The notes beneath the pieces were generated by a model. The model made no database searches. It had not been told where the DNA came from and saw only the letters and a program-made list of their open reading frames with translations. Positions 33,305-44,522 of a stretch of DNA of 64,000 bases are shown in pieces. Position 1 is the stretch's first letter, and each line of letters starts with the position of its first letter. This stretch comes from Tetrapyrgos nigripes. Its lineage: Eukaryota > Basidiomycota > Agaricomycetes > Agaricales > Campanellaceae. The stretch is from positions 150,470-214,469 of the forward strand of contig JAACJM010000144.1 of NCBI GenBank assembly GCA_013368315.1, in the 5' to 3' direction. A program made the translations under genes and the position numbers.

Positions 33305-35003
33305 GCAGTAATAGGTGGTTTTTGTAATTAAGCGCTAGGAACTGCACCCAAACACAAAACTGTATACAAACGTAAATGAGACGAGTGTTCTGAGTAGTCA
33401 GAGTACTCAAACTCCCAGTTTACTTGTACTATAAGTACTTTTGATTGGGGTTTTTCAATGAAGTTAGCACTTAGCGCACGACACAATAAACACAAGTTTA
33501 ACACCAAGGGGATCAAGGAGTCCCTAAAATCAAACACTTGTAGGCCACAGTTGCCTTAAAATTAACACTTAATAGACCAGAAGGTCAACACAAAGATCAC
33601 AGTTATAACCCCAAAGATGTTCAATTTTAAAACTCTATTATCTCCAACACAATGTTTATACTCGTAACGAGTGCAGTTAAGTTTGTTTAGAAGCTTTAGT
33701 CTGTGTTTCACGTCCTCTACTATTGCTAGCGAGATCTGATACTCTACAGTACATGGCTTGGGTAGCTACTTGTAATATCTGGTCTTTTTTATACTACTCG
33801 CAGCTACAACTATACAGTTACCTATTTCTTTTCGAGGTCCGCTAAAAGGTACGTAGAGAAACTATAAAACAAATCGAAAAGTCTGCTAGCGAGTTCTACC
33901 TATTTCCTCGTAAGTAAAGACCTGCTTATTAGGGTATACAGAAACTGTGCAATATTATCTAAATATTTGTAGGAACTTTCTCCAGTTCCCTTTGTAAGCC
34001 GTCTGGTGTTTTCGTGTACCGTCCTGGTTAGCAAGCATCACATCTATGACTCAGAACGCTCCACTTATGACTGCTAGGTCCTTCATACGTGTCCTTACAC
34101 TAGGGGTGTAGGGTTTTCTTGTAGTTTCTTTATTCCGTTCGGTTCTCCTTTCCCTTTTTCTCCGATCTTGCTTTATTCGCGTTCTATGTATTGCCAGCAG
34201 TCTACTACTGAGTCCTACATACAAGTCCAGCTCTTCTGCAGTCCCGTTTGCATACTTATTCCTTCCTCAATGCTTTCAATGCCTAGCTAGACGATTACTG
34301 ACGGATTTATCCTTATCCAGAAATAATGTTACCTGTTTGGGTTGTATTCCAATCATTCGGATGTATTGCGACTTAGCACTTCTGTCCCTCATATCTCTGT
34401 GTAGAGATGCCCATCCACTATCCCCTCTGTACCGATGGATAGCTGAACTCTCTGGGATCCCGTACATATATACTTTGTCCTACTTTTGTCCATATGTACC
34501 TTTTACAGATACTTAAGATTCCCTCGAAGCCGTTTTAGTACTATGGGTTTTACCGATACATAGATCTAGACCTAGCAAGATTGTCCGCATGTCTGATCTT
34601 AGCGCTGTCTTCTCCAAGCAACCTTTTGGCCAAGGATTGTGTTGCTTACGCGTTCCTATGCCTGTGAATAGGGGCTACCTCACATTTCACTGTCCCTTTG
34701 GATCACGCTAGCAGTTCTAGTCATTATAATAGGATTTGAAAGCCTTTATAGACTATCTTTATCATTTGGTGGGTCTGCTATTATAACTCCCAACTCGTAC
34801 ATATCTATCATAGTACTTAGAATGAGTTGTTTCTCCATTCATAAGCACTTAATATTATTGTACCGTTGTTTTCTTAGTCCCGCTAGGTATTAACTAGCAG
34901 TTCAGGGCTCACCCTAGTCCTCTTATTCCCTTAAAAGAACGTCAAAACTGATATTATGAACCAAAATCCAAGTATGTATACTGCGATTTTGTATGGTGTA
35001 TCA
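33305..35003 (-). repeat. Repeat X, uninterrupted inverted copy
   Basis: The reverse complement of 33,305-35,003 aligns from end to end with 9,770-10,884 plus 17,169-17,720. It keeps more CG dinucleotides than the other copy. No reading frame is shared, and the 63-codon ORF at 34,276-34,467 has no counterpart in the other copy. Confidence 0.65.
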
Positions 35004-35214
35004 GCGGAGTGATATTTGGTACCCATAAATCCACGAGAAGGATAAATTACCTTTTTGCATCACTAATGAGAGTTATCAAATATTGAATCCCTCATTTTCG
35101 AGTAGGGTTACATGGAATTGTACAAAGTGGCGGGAATAGTGGGGCACAGCAAACCAACCTGCTGAATCAGATACAAAGTAACCATATGTGAATATTGGGC
35201 TTGATTACACTATT

Positions 35215-36112
35215 TTGACATCATATGGGCTTAAGGATGTTCACGGGTTTTTGGTGGGTTTTATGTAATCACAACATTGAGCTTGAGTGTATGAAAATTT
35301 TGAACCTAGTAGCATCCAAAATGGTCAAGAATTGACTGAGTTATGATTAAAACAAGTTTGGTGGCTTCTTGGGTACAGCCACTCACCTGCAGGCAAAAAA
35401 TCATATACAAAACCCATGAGTCCAAACCCTAGGGTTTGAAATCCTTTTTGGTTCAGTGTGACATCACTTTTGTGACAATTCGTACCAAAACTTGTTTTTG
35501 TCATATCTGTCAAGAACGTTGTCACTTAGCAAAACCACCCAAGTCACACAATGAACAAGATAGATTCAGCGAGTTACAATGAGACGAGATAGAGAAAGAA
35601 TGATAGAGACGAGAAGGGATCGAGTAGCTGACTATGCTCGACACTGCACTGTACTAGGAGCGGGGTGGAGACGAAGTGAACAGACTAAGGAATCTAGCTA
35701 CGAGATCTAAGATATATATAAGAGAGAAATGAATACGTGAGAATGTCCATGGAGCCTAGGGATTGGAGGAGATAAGAGTGTGAGTCAAGCAAAGAAGTAT
35801 ATACGTGAGGATGTCCATGGAGATAAAGGAAACGGAGGAGATAAGAGTGTGAGTCATAGATCAAAAGGAACGATGATGAGAAGTAATTAATGTTTATGGG
35901 TTTATGGAGGGTGATAGAATGGTGAATAGAAGTGAATAGAAGGGAATGAAGAGAAAATGAAAGAGACGGGAGGCGATTCATGACAATATCTTGGTCATTT
36001 CTTGACTGTTTTGGTCATATCTGGGCTCAAAAATTTCGCACATTTGAGCTCAACATCATGATTACATAAAACCCGCCAAGAACCTGTGAACATCCTTATA
36101 TGGGCTGTAGTG
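35215..36112. mobile_element. Foldback/MITE element interrupted by a solo LTR
   Basis: The left arm (about 35,221-35,345) and right arm (about 35,988-36,110) are inverted copies. Shared blocks are AAGGATGTTCAC, GGGTTTTATGTAATCA and the TTGAGCT region. Without the LTR the element would be about 420 bases. No coding content. Confidence 0.65.
35508..35985 (-). repeat. Solo LTR (478 bp) with ATATC target duplication
   Basis: Reverse orientation: TGTCAAGAACG...GAATCGCC-type end at 35,985. ATATC flanks both sides (35,503-35,507 and 35,986-35,990). It has a ~70-bp internal tandem duplication around ATGTCCATGGAG...GGAGGAGATAAGAGTGTGAG, which explains the extra length. Confidence 0.88.
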
Positions 36113-36594
36113 TGCACATCTATGCAACAATTTGAATGAATGTGCAATTAATGGTGCATAAGGACCAGAGCTAAAGCAGGCAATGTCTGAACCCAGAACA
36201 ACATGGACATCAAAGCTACTGAATATGGTGCACCCAATTCCCCAAGCATTCCCATACAAATTCTGTCTGTTTTTTGTACAGGTACCTACATATGACTAGG
36301 ACATGCATCCAAGTGTGTCCACTTTTGTGTCCAATGGCTGTGCTAATCACATTAAATTTTGAGTTGATCACACTTCATTGTTGATATTGTCAAGGTCAAA
36401 ATTCTTTACATATTCTTCACTGTAACAAATTAATAGTTGTACTCACACATCTAGATTTATATTTTCATACTTACATCAAGGGTATTACTTAGGTCTTTGC
36501 TTCTATGAGAGAGATATATATTGTCACTTATTTGGTTTGGGTGCTTTCCTGTTCAGTCTTTAAATAGCTCAGACTGTTTCAACCTTGTTACCTT

Positions 36595-36980
36595 TTGGTT
36601 CTTTGCAGAAACTTATTCTTTACCCAAGTGGCATCCAGGCATCACTATACTTATTGTTGCTTCACAAGACCTTTTAACTGTGAGTCTTCCACACACTGTG
36701 CTTTAATAATGGCACCTTTTTGGTCTTCATAAATACATAGGTTCAACCTTGATTTCAAGATTTCTGATTGACAACTATGTGGAGAAGAATGGGACAGAGA
36801 TCATGGTGAGTGTGCATGGGTTTTATGCTTGGCTCAGAGTATTCTGCCTCATAGCCTTGTCATCCATAAGTGATCTTCTCACTTCTTCTTGAACTTGAAT
36901 TAGTGTGACATTGGAAGCCCCTACAAAACTCTTGAGTTTGCTGCTGCATTCTACAACAATGCAATGGCGAGCATGATTGT
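36595..36980 (+). CDS. Possible exons of a decayed gene
   Basis: One frame can be followed through two introns. Exons near 36,609-36,682 and 36,741-36,804 (RFLIDNYVEKNGTEIM) are followed by a GTGAGT...AATTAG intron and an exon at 36,904-36,977 (GSPYKTLEFAAAFYNNAMA) before GTATGT. The last two exons join in phase. No start, end or family was recognised; the remainder may be lost. Confidence 0.27.
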
Positions 36981-37539
36981 ATGTATACACTTCCTGCAGC
37001 CTCTCTGAACTTATTGTCAAGAATCAAGACTGATGAACCAAATTGCCACCACTAAACATATATCAATATAACAGGCTGCGCTGCAGTCCCAGATTTCTCA
37101 ATCCTAGAATACACTATCTTCAGCTCAATTAAAACCATCTCCTGGGAACCAAGTGAAGGAATGGATCCATTTTCCAATGGACCAACTATGGACTCAAGTC
37201 ACTTAACACAGTATAAGCTGGACATATGGGCCATACACCTGGGTTTTCTCTCTCAGGGAGATGGGGAAGTGATGGATGCATAGCAGGCATTGAGTAGATG
37301 TTAATGTTAGCATTGGTGTTGGTGTTGGGTTCCATTTTGTTTCATTCCATTCTGTTGCTTACATCTGCATGTACATGCACGATATGGTGGGGTGGCCAGC
37401 CAGCCAGCCAGCCAGGAAGGTTTACGATGCATATGTTTGTGAGATAGAGAGATACAAACTCATGTAGTACTGTATTCTAGAATTGAGAATCTAGGCTCTG
37501 CCGTTGATGCTTTACCCTTTACCTTGTTGTTCAGGATTG

Positions 37540-37815
37540 ACAGCATTGACCTGTCAATGAAATCATATATGGCCTTGATGAAGGATCACAATGTCTTGCC
37601 AAGGACTAAAATCTATCATTAGCCTTGGAAAGCACACAAATCCTTGATACCCTTGTCAAAATCAGCAATCCTTCACAATCTGAAAAGAATTGTGAACCTT
37701 GACATTGCCCTAAAACCTTTTTGAACCTTTAAAGGTTTCTAAAGGATTGTCAGATTGCTCAAGGATTGGGGAACCTTTTCAAGGTCCCAAAAGGCTTTTT
37801 GGATCTTTATAGTAG
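37540..37815. repeat. AAGGATT/AAAGGTT-rich repeat, copy 2
   Basis: Same vocabulary of words as 28,280-28,465 (CAAGGATT, AAAGGTTTC, GGAACCTT), again in both orientations. Confidence 0.45.
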
Positions 37816-38651
37816 CTGATTATTATTCATTTATGATTAAATCATTATTGACAGGGTCAAGACTCAAAAGGCCTTTAAAGGAGACTGGGCTTTTGCTGAT
37901 GTATGCATTTGCCATTTTGTATCTTGTATTGATCTGCTGTTGGGTTCATCTGTTTGCATTGAGCAGTCACTTAGTATTGGCAAGGACTTGATAGGTTTAC
38001 ACTGACACTCTTTACATGCTGAGACGACCAGAGAATTGATGATTCACTGTAGTATTTTAGTCTTTGAGGGTGCACTCAATGAGGACTATGAGCCTCGTTC
38101 ACTGTGAATGGGTGTTTGTAGAATTTATATGTATCTTAATCTGTATCTTAATCTCGTACATGTTTATTAAGTACAGTAATCTGCAGTAATGTTTTTTCTT
38201 TCTGTACTAAAATCACTTATATGTACGTAGTCCATCCGCCAGTGCAAATTGGCTTCAAGAAACTGCCCATCCAAACCGAAGCATCCTCATCCAATCCTCA
38301 TCCGATCCGCTAGGAGTCCTATTGACAATGACTGACCCAGGCGTGCATCCTTCAGTTTGTCGTAGATTGTACTAAGCATAGAAAACGATATCTCGGAACG
38401 CTGTCTAGACATCCGCGTTACACGTTGACTTCCTATACTTGTTATACTGTACTATTAAGAAGCGAGGTTCATGGGTTTGGTGCGTGACAGGCTCAGGCTT
38501 GTAGTTCATTAGTCCAGAAGTCTGGGTGACGCGTGACATGATGAACTTAGTTCATGTACGACTTGACTAGCGGAGGTTGAAATACCATGAGTTCTGACAC
38601 GTTTGGAGCTTCTGTTCACATAAAGTTTTGCAAACATCGATTCGAACCACC
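37816..38651. other. Transition spacer before the NLR gene
   Basis: No gene supported. CG dinucleotides become common from about 38,220, marking the right edge of the CpG-poor island. Confidence 0.45.
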
Positions 38652-40115
38652 ATGACCTCAACAAAAGAAGAAAAAAAGTATCTTCAAAATGCTTTCTCGC
38701 TCTCTAATTTGACCTTCTGATTCTTCTATTAACAGCGTGGTTCCAAAATCTGAAGTCGAGCAAGCACAAAGTCATGACGCGAGGCCTACCTCAAGTCCAG
38801 TGAATTTGACCTTTGAAGGCAAGAATTCATTGATGCCGACTTCAGACGCAACTTGAATGAGTCCTGTTCTTTAGGTATCACAGTCTTGAATCTTCCATTT
38901 AGGGATATTATGGGGTCATACGTCGTCATCAAGCATGGAACCGAAAAGTACAGGACCATGAGATTAGATGGAACGAAATCAGGCGCGATCCAATGGGATG
39001 ATCGCTTCGAGATGTGCGTCACCCGAGTCTCCTCCCTCCGTACATTTACTAAACCTTATTTCTTGCAGAAAATTCCTGAGTCTAATTGATTCCCTGGCAT
39101 TCGAGCTCCGTCGCCGGCGGCTGTTCTTCAAGTGCATACCAGGCCCTTCACGGCTATTGGGGACTTCTCAGGTCCAAGTTCGCGAACTGGTCCACTGTCG
39201 GGATCAAGGTGTCTACATTCAGGCTTTCATCTCTGCCTTTTGACTCATTTCATTCGCAGGAGTCGAGGTTCTCGTGAATAACAGTAATATCAAGTTCGTT
39301 ATACGTGCCACTAGCGACTTCAAGGATTCTGTCGAAGAGCCTACAACCTCACAGGCTCTCATCCACTCAGGGACTGTGGACAGTACACCTTTGACGAAGA
39401 ATGCTTCCAATACCTTGCAAGTGATGCAAATGAGAGACACACGAGCGAGCGAATCCGATCTACCTACACGATCAGTCAACTCGAAGCCAAATCTGCATGC
39501 TGCAATTCTCAAACCATCTACTTTGAACAAGGTGGTAGAAGCTGCTGAGCCTGTAATGCAGGTACTAGAGCGTTTGTCCGAGGTGAGAAACGATGCGTAT
39601 CTCAATATGCATCGCATTTAATTCGCGTAGGTACATCCAATTGCAGAGCTCGCATGGATTGCTGTCTCTGGAATATATGAAGTAAGTTCCAAAATGATCA
39701 TGATGACAGCTTTTCTCAGTTCTGTGATAGATCGTTAAAGCCATAGGCAAGCAACATCAAGACATTGTTGCTCTCTATGAGGCTCTGCTTGACACATACC
39801 AAGTGGCAACGCAGATCGACTCTCTGACCGCGACCCTGAAATCCGACGGCAATTTGAGGAGCATTTTTGACGCCATGGTCAAACATTCCATGGACTGCTA
39901 CATGGTCATTTCTGATTACCTGTCCAAGAATGTCCTTCGTAAGTAGTGATTATTCGGGCCAAAAAATCACTTGATAGCTTATCATATGTAACAACATCAC
40001 AAGGTCAAATATTTCAGTTCCACAATGTGCAAAACTGGATCAGGGAATATACACAAATATTCAAGGATCTCGAAAAGCAATTGACCGGGACACAGATCAA
40101 GGTGACGACTGTGTC

Positions 40116-40305
40116 AGTACTCGGGATTAAAACCAAAGTGGAGCAGACGAGTCAGTGACCGCTTTCCTGTTGTTAACTCATATGGCTCACACCACCATTA
40201 AAAATTGCATAGTACTCGGGATTAAAACTGAAGTGGAGCAGACGAGTCAGTGACCGCTTTCCTGTTGTTTACTCGCATGGCTAACACCACCATTAAAGAT
40301 CGCAA
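40116..40305 (+). repeat. 95-bp tandem duplication giving a 33-nt mini-exon
   Basis: Copy 1 is 40,116-40,210 and copy 2 is 40,211-40,305, about 90% identical. Each carries the end of an exon (TACTCGGGATTAAAAC...CAGACGA) and the following intron start (GTCAGTGACC). Splicing both introns (40,151-40,212 and 40,246-40,298) leaves an in-frame 33-nt exon between them. Confidence 0.65.
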
Positions 40306-40654
40306 CGTTGCTGATGTTCGTATCGAACAAAACCTCGAGCTGCTAAAGAAGGGGAATACTTTACCTCCGAAGAGCCATTGTCTTCAGGGAACCCGTCGCA
40401 ACACTGTGCGGAGAATTATGGACTGGCTGATGAAGGGCGATGAACCTATTTTCTGGTTGTTTGGCGTAGCTGGCTCCGGGAAGAGCTCCTTGATGGGAAC
40501 ATTGCACAACATGTTTGGTGACATGGGCTTCAAGAGTCGATTGGCCGCATTCATTCAATTTGACCGAAGTGACTATAACAACGCTGGCATGTTCATTCAA
40601 ACTCTGGCGTACCAACTGGCACACTTTGATCATCGACTGGCAGAAGCTATCGTC

Positions 40655-42614
40655 TATGGTGTTCATTCTGTTAAAAAAATAAATTCCGAGCTCCAAAGGT
40701 TTGCGATTTCTTGACTTTGCGATTTTGCGACTTTGCGATATCTGACTTTGCGATTTCTTAACTTTGCGATTTCTGACTTTGCGATTTTGCGACTTTGCGA
40801 TTTCTGACCTTGCGATTTTCGATGTTGCGATTTCTGACCTAGCGATTTCTGAGTTTGTGACTTCGATTTTTCATTGCAACATACTAGTAACTACATAGGT
40901 AGCCAATAGATATCTAAATCAAAGTAACTATATGGATGAATACTAGCCTTAGATCAAAACAATAGTACGTAGTAAAGGGAAGTACATAGACCAATCAGGT
41001 CTATGAATGAGCCTAGAATAATGGAAAGATCACCACCTAAACATCTTTGTAGCGAAGTCAACGACGGAAGAGCTGGAATCGACGGAAAAGGAGCGATGCT
41101 GAGTGATTTGACGTGGGAGAGAAGGACGGTGCAGCGAATTCAAGTCCCTAAAGACCAGAAAAGAAGACGTTGGAGACCATAGACTGCAGTAAATCGAGTG
41201 GATCTACGTACCTGCTCACAATGCCGGTTAACAGAGCAAAAGTCCGAACTGAAGTCTAGACCCATTCAATGCCGGTCTGTACCTGAGACCTCCCACGGCT
41301 AAAGACAGCCAAATACCTTTAGCCATCGGTATTCCCTGGCAAACCCTAGTCGACCAATCAAGGACAGTAATTGACCAGCTAGACTGAAAATATATGACCA
41401 CGCCCGTCCCTGGCTGATTACAAGTCTGTTTGGTAGACAAAACGCATCAGACCAGCCAAATACGCGTATAGTGCAAGATAGTACTCACCTGCATACCAAA
41501 ACCCTCTCCTAATGTATGCACCCTCATCCGTCAAAGCTTCGTGTCGCACTGTCTAAGGGGGAAATTTCCAGAACAACATGTTAGCCTCCAGAACAGGTGT
41601 GAACACGTACTGGGCCGGCATATGGTATCTGATTCAAATCAAAGATGTTCTCCATTGGGCAAGCAGGAGAGAACAGGGCGATGTGGGTTGTGATACACGT
41701 CAAAGCCACAGAGCGTGTGAAATATCACGTCCGAGTCGATGAGCTGGCAGTAAGTACGGCATTCGGCATTCTCACACTCATTTTCCAGCCCCTATTGTTC
41801 AACGAGCACAGACTCCCAGCGGTTCATGCCTACAAAGCAATGAATGAGAGGTTGGAAGTCCCTTCTGTAAAGAAATATTACTACTTCAGAAAACCAGGGC
41901 AATTTGAGCAGCATACAAGTATCTTTGACGGGTACCATATATATCTTGACGGGTACTTGATATCTTTTTGTACACATTAAACAAACTTGTAGGTTTGCAT
42001 ACCAAGAGTCATTTAAGTGTTGAGTTTGACCACCCACTCCCTATCTACTAGACACGTTACGTTAATGTCATGATAACGACCCATCCTTCCATTTCGATAT
42101 TGGATTTGAATCCGTGATGTCTGTGGTAGGGTCCAAATGCAGCTTCCAAATGGGCCCTTTGACGACAGGTGGGAGTGACTAGATTTTGTTCTTGTAGTAC
42201 ATAGTTCATCTCAAACTGTGATTCATCGTTGTTCTCTCATCACTTGTGCATGTTGAACTTCAGAAGTAAGCTTTTTTATCTTTTTACTTGCCACATGCAA
42301 CGGTCAGTCGTTGGAGAAACAATGACACGCAAGCAGGAAGGAGGAGGTTTGCTAATACAAAATCATATGGAAGAACAAGGAACGTTGAAAAACTGGAAAG
42401 TCGGAAAAACGGCAAGTCGGAAAAATCAAAAGTCGGAAAAATGGAAAAATCAAAAGTCGCAAAACTGAAAGTAGCATAGACTCAAAAGTCGCAAAACTGA
42501 GAAGTCGCAAAACTGAAAGTAGCATAGACTTGAAAATGTAGCAAAGCTCAACCCAAAGCTCGGACCAGTCTCACAAAGTCGGAAAATGATTTTTTTAACA
42601 CTTTGAACACCATA
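40655..42614. mobile_element. 1.96-kb TIR element with subterminal motif arrays
   Basis: Perfect 11-bp terminal inverted repeats TATGGTGTTCA / TGAACACCATA, and an ATCGTC duplication (40,649-40,654 and 42,615-42,620). A second inverted pair, GTTAAAAAAAT, lies just inside. Behind each end is an array of short motifs: about 12 TTTGCGA-type units at 40,700-40,860, and about 8 GTCGGAAAA/GTCGCAAAA units at 42,375-42,580, in opposite orientation. Inside, only unremarkable ORFs are present (for example 41,645-41,980, 111 codons). No transposase is recognised, so it is probably non-autonomous. The family is not recognised. Confidence 0.8.
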
Positions 42615-44060
42615 ATCGTCGACCCACTAGCAGAGAATGAACAGATAGTTAATGTCACCGACCTTTCGGAACAATTGGACCGACTCATTTTGGGGCCACT
42701 AAAGAAGCACGAGCAGGATCTCAGGAAGGGGGGGTCGATCGTCATCATTGTGGACGGGCTGGATGAGTGCACGCATTCAGACCGTGCAGAGACAAACTTC
42801 CGTGACCAGCTTCTTAAGCTCCTCGCGGAGAACCCATTTCGAGATTTCCCTTTCGTGCGACTTGTCCTCGCAAGTCGCCCGGAGGAAGACATCAACAGGA
42901 TGCTTGCAGGGCGGAAGCACATTGTTGCATTCCCTTTGGATACAACTACAGACGAGACCAAGGCAGATATCAAATACTTTCTCGAACACAAGCCATCAGA
43001 AACAGGCCTCCTCCGTCCCGGGTCCAGGTTTTCAGAGCTCTGCCATGAAAGGGACGTATTTAATCAACTGTCGATCCGTGCAAGTGGCCTGTTCATCTGG
43101 GCGTCGACCGTTGTAACGTTCATCGCGGGTTACCCAGAGGAGCGACTGCGGCGTATTCTGGATACTGATGTGCCAGTAAATGCACTGCAAGCTCTTAATA
43201 CACTCTATACCACAGCTCTGGATTCCGTCGCTGGCGAGGGTGACAGTAATGAAGACATTCGAGCTGATATCCGAGTTGTACTGGGCCGGATTTTGGCTGT
43301 GAACAGCCTGAATGATGGTTGGTCCTACATACCCTTGACATCAGCCATTTTGGATCGCCCATGTACCGGATCTAGTGCCGTAAAATCCGTCAATGCGACT
43401 CGTGTTCTGGAGAAATTGTGGAGCGTCGTCCAAAAAGGGGAGGATGAAAGTTTGAGTTTCCTGCATAAATCATTTGACGCCTTCTTGACCGACCACACCA
43501 GGTGCCCCAAAGAATATTACATCGACGTGAAAGAATATCTACTAGACTGGACCTTTATCTGCACTTCATACTTGATTGACTTTTTGAAGAGCAATATGGA
43601 ATATCCACGTGATGGGCCCGAGTCTGAGGCAGATCTTGCATTTCTCTACTTCGCAATCACATCTTGGAGCATGTGTCTCGAAAAACTGAGTTTTCAAGAC
43701 CTGGAATCAAGGTCTGAGGTATGCGATACCCTGAAGACCATGCTCCAGACATACCTTCTACGATTGATGTACCTAGGATGGGGCGGCAAGCTAACGAACG
43801 AGGTGAGTTTTGGTTATGATTGTGGTTGAACTTTATCTCTGCGTCCAAATTAATCGAAATCTCAGGAGCTAGAAAATCACTCAGATTTTGGACAGCTGAT
43901 CTGTGACAGTTCCGAATTCATCACCTGTGTACCTGAATATGGGGAGAGGACGGCAGGGATGTTCAAACGTTTTCAATGGCTCTGCCACAAGCGTTCCGGT
44001 AGGATGTACAACTACTACACACGCCGGAAGTACGTTTCTATCGGCTCGACGGATAGATGA

Positions 44061-44522
44061 GCAGATAGGTGTACAGAAGTAGGATGTATTTGGAGTTCAG
44101 ATATATATACAAATAAATGCTATATTTTGACTCTAAATATTCGTACAGAAAGAACGTATATCTGGAAACCCCTAATTACACTTGATAGGTAAACAAAAAG
44201 ATGGCACATGTAATCTATGTAAAGATGTACAAAAAGACGCCTAATTTGTATAGCTATTCGAACAAAAGAAAGATAACTTTTTAAAGCTCCGGATACATGT
44301 CCAGAAATCCCGTATATCTGAAGCACATATACAGGTGCAGATAGGAGTCCAAATGGACCATCTATCCAGAGTTCAGATAGGTCCGCAGATATATCGTATT
44401 TCCGGAGTCAGAATAGGATGCAGGCACGTCAGTGGCTTGACGCAGTCGCGTTTCCAACGCGTCCATTGCAAGACGCATCTGCGTGAAAGAAACACATAGT
44501 TTTCGTGGGTGTACACCCACGC
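44061..44522. other. Spacer with degenerate CAGATAGG-type repeats
   Basis: Many loosely related words around AGATAGG.GCAGATAT between 44,050 and 44,415. No gene supported. Confidence 0.4.

Larger units (their letters stand above)
38652..44060 (+). pseudogene. NACHT NOD-like receptor gene, split by a transposon
   Basis: Exons by splice signals and frame: 38,652-38,677; 38,736-38,818; 38,875-39,013; 39,069-39,208; 39,260-39,582; 39,631-39,681; 39,731-39,938; 40,004-40,150; 40,213-40,245; 40,299-40,654; 42,621-43,802; 43,866-44,060. Outside the insertion they total 2,883 nt, exactly 961 codons. The N-terminus is C2-like (GITVLNLP, GSYVVIK, IQWDDRFE), followed by a helical region of the kind found upstream of fungal NACHT domains (HPIAELAWIAVSGIYE). 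NACHT has the P-loop GVAGSGKSSL and Walker B IVIIVDGLDE, with ASRPEEDI after it. No WD40, ankyrin or TPR repeats follow; the protein ends soon after the winged-helix region. Fungal NLRs of this type are linked to nonself recognition and cell death. The TIR element at 40,655-42,614 separates P-loop from Walker B. The second intron uses a GC donor. Confidence 0.82.

Noticed and set aside
34276..34467. 63-codon ORF in repeat X
   Set aside because: The corresponding part of the other X copy has stops and a different sequence.
40655..42614. Reading the 1.96-kb insert as a large intron of the NLR gene
   Set aside because: Its edges lack GT/AG, and it has inverted ends and a target duplication instead.
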